This document shows positions 57,760 to 64,000 of a stretch of DNA of 64,000 nt, piece after piece. Under the pieces are notes generated by a model. The model was not told the DNA's origin. It did no database searches and saw nothing but the letters and a program-made list of their open reading frames with translations. Origin of the DNA: an uncultured Oscillospiraceae bacterium. Its GTDB lineage: Bacteria; Bacillota; Clostridia; Oscillospirales; Oscillospiraceae. How positions within the stretch are numbered: the stretch's first letter is position 1; the number at the start of each line of letters is the position of its first letter. Location of the stretch: positions 1-64,000 of the forward strand of contig CANQVL010000004.1 in the NCBI GenBank assembly GCA_947627285.1. Reading direction: 5' to 3'. Made by a program: the position numbers and the translations under genes.

Positions 57760-58617
57760 TCACAAAACCGCCGCGACTACCCTGGGGGTGCCCGCGGGGT
57801 CCGGGTAGCTGGCGACGCTCTCAAAGCCGTTTTCGCTGAGCATATCCGCTATTTTGAATGCCTGTCCCTCGCCGCACTCGAACATCATACAGCCCCGGTC
57901 CTTCAAAATCGTCTTCCAGGCAGGGATTATCGCCCGGTAGAAGTCCAGCCCGTCCTCACCGCCGTCCAGCGCCGCTCTGGGCTCGAAGTCCTTCACGCCC
58001 CTGTCCAGGGTGTCTATCTCCGCCGTGGGTACATATGGCGGGTTGCAGACGATGAGATCGAACCTCCCCAAAAGCACCGGCGGGTTCTTTAAAGCGTCCG
58101 CGCCGATGAATATGGCGTTGCGCGTCACGGCGTTGCGGGAGATGTTCGACAGCGTCGCCGCCCTGGCGTCCGGCGAGTTGTCCACCAGCACCACCCGGCA
58201 GGTCTGCACCGTCTTGGCGATGGAAATGCCTATGCACCCGGTGCCGCAGCACAGGTCCAGCACCCGCATCCCCTCCGAGGAACTTCGCCGCAGGAGCTTT
58301 ATGGCAAGCTCCGCCAAAAGCTCCGTGTCAGCCCTGGGGACAAGCACCTTGTCGCTGACGTTGAAGGGCAGTCCCATGAACTCCCACTCCCCCAGCACAT
58401 ACGCCATGGGCTCGCCTGTGAGCCGCCGGGCGGTCATATCGCGTATCTTCGCCTCCACGTCCTCAAAGGCGTAGAGCTTCATGTCACGTATAAGCTCCTC
58501 CCTGGTCTTTCCCGCGGCGGCGCAGAGTATCAGCTTCGCCTCTAAGTTGTAGTCCTCCACGCCCCCCGCCTTCAGGGTCCGCCGCAGGTCCAGGTACATC
58601 TCGTTGTAGGTCCTCAT
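57760..58617 (-). CDS. prmC: PrmC, release factor glutamine methyltransferase
   Basis: A 285-residue SAM methyltransferase that methylates the GGQ glutamine of peptide release factors. Seen: the N-terminal helical domain, MRVLDLCCGTGCIGISIA-type SAM motif, and catalytic NPPY in LIVCNPPYVP. The start at 58617 is preferred over one 17 codons upstream, since GGGAGG precedes it and the longer form enters the previous gene's stop. It lies after the DUF1385 gene, as in the yqhQ-prmC arrangement of other Firmicutes. Confidence 0.94.
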   Translation of the reverse strand: MRTYNEMYLDLRRTLKAGGVEDYNLEAKLILCAAAGKTREELIRDMKLYAFEDVEAKIRDMTARRLTGEPMAYVLGEWEFMGLPFNVSDKVLVPRADTELLAELAIKLLRRSSSEGMRVLDLCCGTGCIGISIAKTVQTCRVVLVDNSPDARAATLSNISRNAVTRNAIFIGADALKNPPVLLGRFDLIVCNPPYVPTAEIDTLDRGVKDFEPRAALDGGEDGLDFYRAIIPAWKTILKDRGCMMFECGEGQAFKIADMLSENGFESVASYPDPAGTPRVVAAVL

Positions 58618-58642
58618 CAGTGTCGCGCCTCCCGTCAAAGCT

Positions 58643-59584
58643 TTACCATTTGTCTGCGCCCTCCTCATCTGGGAGGACCAGCTTCAGCGCCTCGATTGCC
58701 ACCTCCAGCATGGAGTCGTCGGGCTCCGCCGTGGTGACGAGCTGCAGCGCCTTTCCGGGGGCGGAGAGTATCTTTGTAATGATATTGTCGTGGCGTCCGG
58801 CGTATTTTATGAGCTCATAGCTTATGCCCACTATCACCGGCAGGAGCGCTATCCTCAGCAGCAGGCGTATCCACACGTTGGACCAGCTCACCACCGTGGT
58901 CACAAGTATGCTCACTATCATCACGATGAACAAAAAGCTTGTCCCGCACCTGGGGTGGAGCCGGGGCTGGCTCCTGGCGTTCTCAACGGTGAGGTCAAGC
59001 CCCTTCTCGTAGCAGAAGATGGTCTTGTGCTCCGCCCCGTGGTACATCCACACCCGCTTAATCTCCTTCATCTTCGAGGCGAGTATGATGTAGGCGAGGA
59101 ATATGATTATCCTTATAACGCCCTCAATGAGGTTGCGGAGTATCCTGTTCTTTACTATTCCCGTGAAAAGCCCCGCCAAAACCGTTGGGAGCATGAAGAA
59201 AAGCCCCACGGCAAGGATTATCCCCAAAAACACCGACACCCCGATTATCGCCTTCTCCGCCTTCTCTCCGGAGAGGTGCTTTTCAAACCACCGGTCCAGC
59301 TTTGAGGGCTCCTCCACCTCCTCCTCGGGCAGGAACTCCGCCGAGTACGTGAGGGCCTTGACGCCGCTCACCATGGACTCGATGAAATTCACCGTGCCGC
59401 GTATAAGGGGCCAGCCCAGAACGGGGTACTTCTGCCTCAGCGCCTTTATGGGCTCCACCTTGGGGACCAGCTCCCCGTCGGACTTGCGGACGACTATCGC
59501 CTGCCTGTCCACGCCCCGCATAAGTATCCCCTCCATCAGCGCCTGTCCGCCTATGGAGGTGCGGAATTTCACGTTTTCGCTCAA
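58643..59584 (-). CDS. DUF1385 membrane protein (YqhQ-like)
   Basis: A 313-residue protein with the DUF1385 signatures SIGGQALMEGILMRG near the N-terminus, a central pair of membrane helices (about 115-175), WMYHGAEHKTIFCYEKG, SQPRLHPRCGTSFLFIVMIV and further helices to about 255. The start codon is TTG (59584), with AGGAGG 8 nt upstream. The family is strongly linked to prmC and prfA, but its molecular function is unknown. Confidence 0.9.
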   Translation of the reverse strand: MSENVKFRTSIGGQALMEGILMRGVDRQAIVVRKSDGELVPKVEPIKALRQKYPVLGWPLIRGTVNFIESMVSGVKALTYSAEFLPEEEVEEPSKLDRWFEKHLSGEKAEKAIIGVSVFLGIILAVGLFFMLPTVLAGLFTGIVKNRILRNLIEGVIRIIIFLAYIILASKMKEIKRVWMYHGAEHKTIFCYEKGLDLTVENARSQPRLHPRCGTSFLFIVMIVSILVTTVVSWSNVWIRLLLRIALLPVIVGISYELIKYAGRHDNIITKILSAPGKALQLVTTAEPDDSMLEVAIEALKLVLPDEEGADKW

Positions 59585-59622
59585 TTTTTATTCCTCCTGT
59601 GTATCTCTATGGGGTGTCCGCC

Positions 59623-61071
59623 TCACTCAAAGGTGGGCTCGATGGGTATCCTTATGGTCACCAAAAGCCCCCCGCCCTCGGCGTTGGAGAGGGTCAGATC
59701 GCCCCCGTGGTACTTGATTATCTCGTCGCATACGGCAAGCCCGATGCCGCTGCCGCGCTCCTTGGAGCTGCCCTTGTAGAACTTCAGCTTCACCCGCTCA
59801 AGCTCGTCCTCGGGTATGCCTGGCCCGTAGTCACGGAAGTACATGAACACGTTCTCCCCGTCGGTCCTGGCGGAGACGGTTATCCTCTTTCCCTCGCGGG
59901 CGTACTTGGCGGCGTTGTCAAAGATGTTGTAAAATACCTGCCTGAGCCTGGCGGGATCTCCGTTTATAAGCGGCAGCTCCTCGTCGCGGGGCTCGTACTC
60001 CACACGCATATCGTCCTGCTTCAAAAGCTCCCGGTAGGCGAATATGGAGTCCTCCAGCTCCGCCGTCACGTCGATGGGCCTGGCGTTTAAGGTGAACCTG
60101 CCGTCCTGCATACGCGTAAACTCCAGCAGCTCCTCCACCATCTTCGTGAGCCTGCGCGCCTCCTGCAATATTATGCCGATCCCACGCTTTGTCTCCTCGT
60201 CCAGACTCTCGTCATATATGAGCGTCTCCCCCCAGCCCGTTATGGCGGTGAGGGGCGTCCTCAGCTCGTGGGACACGGAGGATATGAACTCCGTCTGCGC
60301 CTTTTCCGACTGGCTTATCTTCAGGCTCATCTCGTTGATGGCCTTCACCATGTCCCCCATCTCGTCCCGGTAGTGGTTTCCTATCTGTATGCCGTAGCTG
60401 CCGCCGGAGATCTGCTTCGCCGCGGCTGTTATCTCCCGCATGGGCTCCACCACGGAGCTCAAAAAAACCATGCTTATCACGGCGACGATGAGCATCACCA
60501 CCAGCCCGCAGGCGGAGGCGACAAGCACGTTCGTCCTCACCAGCCTGTCGGCGGGGCGGAGGCTGGTGACGTAGCGCATTATCCCGATTATCTGCCCGTT
60601 GGAGTAGGTCATAGGCGCTGACACGCTCATAAGGTGCTCGCCCGTGGTGTCGGAGTAGCCGTCCCAGGGGGATATGGCGCCGGTGCTCAGAGCGTCGGCT
60701 ATGTCCTGGGTCCCCGGCATACTCCCCGCGGTCATGGAGTGGGAGCTCAGCTCAATGCGCCCGTAGGTGTTTATAAACTGGAGCTCCAGCTTGTTCACAT
60801 CGTCAAAGCCCTCGATGTACATATACGCGCTGTCGTAATATTCGGCGTAGGTCCTGGTGATGTAGTTGGCAAAGAAGTCCGTTGCCGTCTTCGCCTTGGC
60901 GTAAAGCCCCTCCCGCAGGTTAAGGTAGATGGAATTCATCATGGAAAGGGAGTAGGCGGTCACCGCCACAACCACGATCATAAATATGACGAGCATGGTG
61001 GTCATCATATAGCGCTTCCTCAGCCCGCGTATCTTGAGCAGGTGTTGTTTTTTTGTCCTGGCAGCGCCCAT
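59623..61071 (-). CDS. Sensor histidine kinase (two-component system)
   Basis: A 482-residue kinase: membrane helix 1 (about 22-44), an external sensing domain of about 135 residues, membrane helix 2 (about 181-205), HAMP (EPMREITAAAKQISGGSYG), the phospho-acceptor H-box SSVSHELRTPLTAITGW, N-box YNIFDNAAKYAREG, G1 DYGPGIPEDEL and G2 GSGIGLAVCDEI. The layout fits the WalK/PhoR-like class. It phosphorylates the response regulator encoded 38 bp upstream; the signal is unknown. Confidence 0.93.
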   Translation of the reverse strand: MGAARTKKQHLLKIRGLRKRYMMTTMLVIFMIVVVAVTAYSLSMMNSIYLNLREGLYAKAKTATDFFANYITRTYAEYYDSAYMYIEGFDDVNKLELQFINTYGRIELSSHSMTAGSMPGTQDIADALSTGAISPWDGYSDTTGEHLMSVSAPMTYSNGQIIGIMRYVTSLRPADRLVRTNVLVASACGLVVMLIVAVISMVFLSSVVEPMREITAAAKQISGGSYGIQIGNHYRDEMGDMVKAINEMSLKISQSEKAQTEFISSVSHELRTPLTAITGWGETLIYDESLDEETKRGIGIILQEARRLTKMVEELLEFTRMQDGRFTLNARPIDVTAELEDSIFAYRELLKQDDMRVEYEPRDEELPLINGDPARLRQVFYNIFDNAAKYAREGKRITVSARTDGENVFMYFRDYGPGIPEDELERVKLKFYKGSSKERGSGIGLAVCDEIIKYHGGDLTLSNAEGGGLLVTIRIPIEPTFE

Positions 61072-61109
61072 CCGTCCGCCTCCCTTCCCCGAATTTTACC
61101 CTTGAGTAT

Positions 61110-61796
61110 TTATATCCCCCACTTGTAGCCGTAGCCCCAGACGGTGGTAATATACGTGGGGCTGGTGGGGTCGTCCTCGATTTTTATCCTCAGCCTTCGG
61201 ATGTTCACGTCAACTATCTTCAGCTCCCCGAAGTAGTCCCTGCCCCACACGGAGTAGAGTATGTCCTCCCTGGAAAGCGCCCTTCCGGGGTTGTCCATAA
61301 AGAGCTTCACAATGGAGTATTCCACCTGCGTCAGCCTCACCCGCTCGCCGTTCTTCTCCAGCGTGCGGTTCCTGGAGTTGAGCCTGAACGGGCCCTGCAC
61401 CACCTCATCCGAGGGCGTGTCGTCGCTCTCTCCCACCCTGCGGTACAGCGCGTCGATGCGCGCCGTGAGCTCCGCCGGCGAGAAGGGCTTCGTCACGTAG
61501 TCGTCGGCGCCCGTCATGAGTCCCGTCACCTTGTCCATCTCCTGGGTGCGGGCGGTGAGCATGATTATGCCTATCTTCGAGTTCGTGGCGCGTATCTGAC
61601 GGCACACCTCGAACCCGTCGATGTCCGGCAGCATGATGTCCAGCAGCGCCACCTTGATGTCCGGGTTCAGCGCCATCTGCCTCAGCGCCTCCGCGCCGGT
61701 CCCCGCCTCTATGGGGTCGTAGCCGGAGCGCTTGAGATTTATGACCACAAAGCTCCGTATGCTTGTTTCGTCCTCAAGAACAAGTACCTTTTTCAT
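61110..61796 (-). CDS. OmpR-family response regulator
   Basis: A 228-residue regulator. The receiver (1-120) has acidic residues in VLVLEDETS, the phospho-acceptor aspartate in ALLDIMLPDIDGFEVC (about 52), a conserved Thr in MLTART and Lys in VTKPF. The C-terminal winged-helix DNA-binding domain (about 133-228) includes RLTQVEYSIVKLFMDNPGRA and VDVNIRRLRIKIEDDP. The start at 61796 (MKKVLVLEDE) is preferred over an 18-residue longer form. The upstream lipoprotein and downstream kinase suggest one signalling operon. Confidence 0.95.
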   Translation of the reverse strand: MKKVLVLEDETSIRSFVVINLKRSGYDPIEAGTGAEALRQMALNPDIKVALLDIMLPDIDGFEVCRQIRATNSKIGIIMLTARTQEMDKVTGLMTGADDYVTKPFSPAELTARIDALYRRVGESDDTPSDEVVQGPFRLNSRNRTLEKNGERVRLTQVEYSIVKLFMDNPGRALSREDILYSVWGRDYFGELKIVDVNIRRLRIKIEDDPTSPTYITTVWGYGYKWGI

Positions 61797-61809
61797 CGCT
61801 CTCTCCCTG

Positions 61810-63135
61810 TCAGGTCTCACCTGTGATCCACTCTGAGTATATGAGTCCAAAATTGTCTATCAGCATTTGCCGGCTCACGGGAAGCGCGTCCTCCGTGAGT
61901 ATCCTCGCGGCGTAGACCGTCTCCTCCGAGCGGGACAGCATGAAGCGCCCTCCTATGGACGCCCTCTCCTCCCGCTTCTCGCCGGTGAGGGTGTAGACCG
62001 CCAAAAAGTCCGTATCCCTCGCCCCGTCCTCACTCACGGTGGAGAAGATTATCATCCTCTCTCCGCTTGCGCCCTCCTCGCGGCTCAGGGCTATCTTCCC
62101 CTTCCACGAGTCCGGCAGCACCAGATACCAGGAGTCGGTGTAGTTTGAATAGGTGGTGCAGACGCGCCGCCTGGAGCCGCTGGGGTAGTAGGAGTACCAG
62201 TCGATGGTGTAGTAGGTGGTCCCCTCCGTGGTGGGCGGCAGGGGAACGGGCTGAGGCACGTCGATAATGCCGTCGGAGTCGATGTCCCGGCAATAAAGGG
62301 CGTAGCTGAGCCTCAGCGTCCCCTCGCTGACGCCGGACTTCTCGTCCAGCGTCACGTTCGCGAGCTTCCCGTTCTGCCAGGCGAGAATGTCCGTGACTAT
62401 TCCCGTGCCGTTCATGGTGCTCTCCACCAGTATTGCGCTCCGTCCGCCCAAAAGCTGGGTGGAGCGGACCCTCAAAAGCGCCTCCGTGCCGGAGGAGAGC
62501 CGGGCGGTGCCCGTCACCACCTCGCCGTCGCCGGTGAGGGCGTAGTGCTCCGCCTGCCCCGTCAGCTCCGACTGGGACAGCCTCAGCACAAGTATGTCGC
62601 TGCCCGTCTCCCCGTCCATGTCGCAGACGGTGTACTCGGAGTAGTTGGTGTTCACCAGCCTGTTCACCTGCCAGCCGCTTATGGAGTAGACCGACAGCAT
62701 ATTTATCCCCGCGCCCATCTGCCAGCCCACGGCGACCTCCCGGACGCCGTCGCCGTTCATATCGAGGTAAGCCACGCTCTCTATCCCCGTGCCCTCTCCC
62801 TCGATGCGGGCTATCTCGCTGTATTCCCCGTCAACGCTTCGGAACACCACTATCTTCAGCGGCCTGTCTGTGCCGGCGAAGTTGAAGAAGCCTATGACCT
62901 CCCTTACCCCGTCCCCGTCCAGGTCCTCCCGCTGTATGGGCTGGCGGTTGGAGCCCGTGGAGGGCGCGGCGTACTCGGCGCCCGAGGAGAGCACGGAATC
63001 TATGGCGCTCTGGAGCTTCAAATACCCCTCCGAAAGCTGCGGCAGGGCGTAAAGCGAGTCCGCCGACATCTCCATACACCCGCCCAGACACAGCGCCATG
63101 ACAAGCGCCACGGCAATCAGCATCACTTTCCTCAT
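61810..63135 (-). CDS. Lipoprotein with FG-GAP/EF-hand-like repeats
   Basis: A 441-residue exported protein. The start MRKVMLIAV gives a signal peptide ending in lipobox LGGC, so Cys20 should be lipidated and the protein held on the outer face of the membrane. Repeated calcium-binding-like loops DLDGDGVREV, DMNGDGVREV, DMDGETGSDI and DIDSDGIIDV, spaced along a beta-rich chain, fit a beta-propeller of the FG-GAP/VCBS type. It ends 13 bp before the response regulator, so it may be the sensor's extracytoplasmic partner (inference). Confidence 0.8.
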   Translation of the reverse strand: MRKVMLIAVALVMALCLGGCMEMSADSLYALPQLSEGYLKLQSAIDSVLSSGAEYAAPSTGSNRQPIQREDLDGDGVREVIGFFNFAGTDRPLKIVVFRSVDGEYSEIARIEGEGTGIESVAYLDMNGDGVREVAVGWQMGAGINMLSVYSISGWQVNRLVNTNYSEYTVCDMDGETGSDILVLRLSQSELTGQAEHYALTGDGEVVTGTARLSSGTEALLRVRSTQLLGGRSAILVESTMNGTGIVTDILAWQNGKLANVTLDEKSGVSEGTLRLSYALYCRDIDSDGIIDVPQPVPLPPTTEGTTYYTIDWYSYYPSGSRRRVCTTYSNYTDSWYLVLPDSWKGKIALSREEGASGERMIIFSTVSEDGARDTDFLAVYTLTGEKREERASIGGRFMLSRSEETVYAARILTEDALPVSRQMLIDNFGLIYSEWITGET

Positions 63136-63181
63136 ATCCGCAGCGCCCCCTTTCGCATAAATCATAAATATACATTCTAAT

Positions 63182-63297
63182 TATACCATACCCGCATATC
63201 GGGTATGGTATATTCGCCATGTTTTTCGGTTCCCGGCGAAGCCGGGGAGAAAAACGGCTTGAAATCATGTACAATATCCGCTACGCGGATATTGTAC
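63182..63297. repeat. Three consecutive hairpins before sfp
   Basis: A 13-bp stem TATACCATACCCG/CGGGTATGGTATA (63182-63212); GTTTTTC/GAAAAAC enclosing CCCGGC-GAA-GCCGGG (63221-63255); and a 13-bp stem GTACAATATCCGC/GCGGATATTGTAC with loop TAC (63269-63297). They occupy most of the 245-bp divergent gap between the lipoprotein and sfp. Confidence 0.7.
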
Positions 63298-63380
63298 CAC
63301 AAGATTTTATTTTTTGGTAGTGTTTTTCTCTCCGTTTTTATGGTACAATGTAAAAAATTCGTGACGGAGGGGATAGCATC

Positions 63381-63902
63381 ATGGTAAAGGCGTATTCGGC
63401 GCTGTCTCCGCTCAGGTCCGACGCTTACCGCCTGCTTGAATACGCGGTGCGTGAGATCTGGTCGGTCCCATGCCCCGAGATTGCCCGCTCCCCGCGGGGA
63501 AAGCCGTATTTCCCCGCGCGCCCGGACATCTTTTTTTCCATAAGTCACTCCGGCGGCAGGGTCCTTGCCGCCGTGGCGGACGTGCCCGTGGGCTGTGACG
63601 TGCAGAGCACCGCCGTCCAGGTAAGGCAAAGCGTCGTCTCACGCGTGTGCCGCCCGGAGGAGCTTGAGGGGCTTGGCTTTTTTGACCTGTGGACCCTGAA
63701 GGAGTGCTGGCTCAAGATAACCGACCTGCCCCTCGATATGCGCGACGCCGTCTTCCTAACCCGCTCCGGCCTCATAGTCCCCCCGGACCCCGCCTTTTCC
63801 GCGCGCCTCTACCCCTCCGAGACCTTCCAAACCGCCCTCGTCGCCCGGGGAGAGCTCCCCAGGGAAATAACGGAGCTTGATATTTTATCCTTGCATTTTT
63901 GA
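63381..63902 (+). CDS. Sfp-type 4'-phosphopantetheinyl transferase
   Basis: A 173-residue enzyme expected to attach the CoA phosphopantetheine arm to carrier proteins. Motifs: FFSISHSGG, GCDVQ (usually G.D.E) and WTLKECWLK (usually WT.KEA..K). The Glu to Gln change in the second motif removes one of the acidic residues that normally bind Mg(II). It is shorter than Bacillus Sfp (about 224). RBS GGAGGGG is upstream. No polyketide or peptide synthase is in the window. Confidence 0.82.
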   Translation: MVKAYSALSPLRSDAYRLLEYAVREIWSVPCPEIARSPRGKPYFPARPDIFFSISHSGGRVLAAVADVPVGCDVQSTAVQVRQSVVSRVCRPEELEGLGFFDLWTLKECWLKITDLPLDMRDAVFLTRSGLIVPPDPAFSARLYPSETFQTALVARGELPREITELDILSLHF

Positions 63903-63919
63903 CGGCAGTAGTATATAAT
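63891..63919 (+). promoter_or_regulatory. Promoter of tRNA-Leu
   Basis: TTGCAT (63891-63896), 17-nt spacer, TATAAT (63914-63919), 13 bp before the tRNA. The -35 lies within the last codons of sfp. Confidence 0.7.
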
Positions 63920-63932
63920 ACATTATGCACCC

Positions 63933-64000
63933 GCCGGTGTGATGGAATTGGCAGACGTGCTTGACTCAAAATCAAGTGCCGCAAGGCGTGCCGGTTCGAG
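63933..64000 (+). tRNA. tRNA-Leu (anticodon CAA), cut by window end
   Basis: Starts GCCGGTG; D arm region GATGGAATTGGCAGAC; anticodon stem CTTGA/TCAAG with loop CTCAAAA and anticodon CAA at 63967-63969; then a long variable arm (TGCCGCAAGGCGT), typical of Leu, and the beginning of the T arm GCCGGTTCGAG. The 3' end lies beyond the window. Confidence 0.93.

Overview
The window looks like chromosome from a GC-rich, spore-forming, S-layer-bearing gut-type Clostridia (Oscillospiraceae/Ruminococcaceae-like; an inference). Grounds: a spoVT gene with a sigma-G-like promoter, SLH-domain surface proteins, a Cys T-box leader, a Firmicute-style recD2-comF-mreB block, and strong Shine-Dalgarno sequences. 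Genes are closely packed, often with 1-4 nt overlaps. High third-position GC produces very long antisense open frames, which were discarded.

Layout. 1-2480 is an eroded accessory patch: the 3' part of an IS110-family transposase, the 3' half of a tRNA gene (anticodon CGC) still followed by its terminator, the C-terminal stub of a probable large serine recombinase, and non-coding remnants. 2497-4857 is feoAB (ferrous iron uptake). 4923-12992 (minus strand) is a complete hexuronate/galacturonate route: uxaB and uxaA from one promoter, then a kdgA-VOC fusion, two kdgK paralogues and uxaC from a second promoter whose -35 lies inside a palindrome. A divergent AraC regulator, then an XRE regulator and a GH4 glycosidase with a CHEV motif (probably alpha-galacturonidase), complete a pectin/galacturonate locus. 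16481-17020 is spoVT. 17284-25308 encodes a 2,674-residue S-layer-anchored protein. 25400-30194 holds metY, a LURP-one protein, argS, a DUF1934 protein and murI. 30414-32364 holds an unknown acidic protein and an XpaC-like protein. 32573-38794 is an adaptor/ABC ATPase/ABC permease/SLH-protein operon.

38854-51050 (minus strand) is housekeeping: HAD phosphatase, mreB, comF, recD2, a small membrane protein, uvrB, radC, then (after a 406-bp gap with a DnaA-box-like cluster) tsaD, rimI and polA. 51193-53560 is a T-box-controlled cysE-cysS operon. 53634-63135 carries a DUF1648 protein, pgsA, rimO, recX, recA, prmC, a DUF1385 protein, a two-component system and an FG-GAP-like lipoprotein. The window ends with an Sfp-type phosphopantetheinyl transferase and a tRNA-Leu(CAA) cut by the edge.

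The most unusual signal is a structured intergenic element found twice, after the stop codons of kdgA (8712-8840) and spoVT (16270-16478). The two copies share short conserved sequences (a 13-nt loop, GCGCGC/ACACT flanks, a bulged-A hairpin) while their helices differ by compensatory changes. This indicates conserved RNA or cruciform structure and possibly an undescribed mobile or regulatory repeat family.
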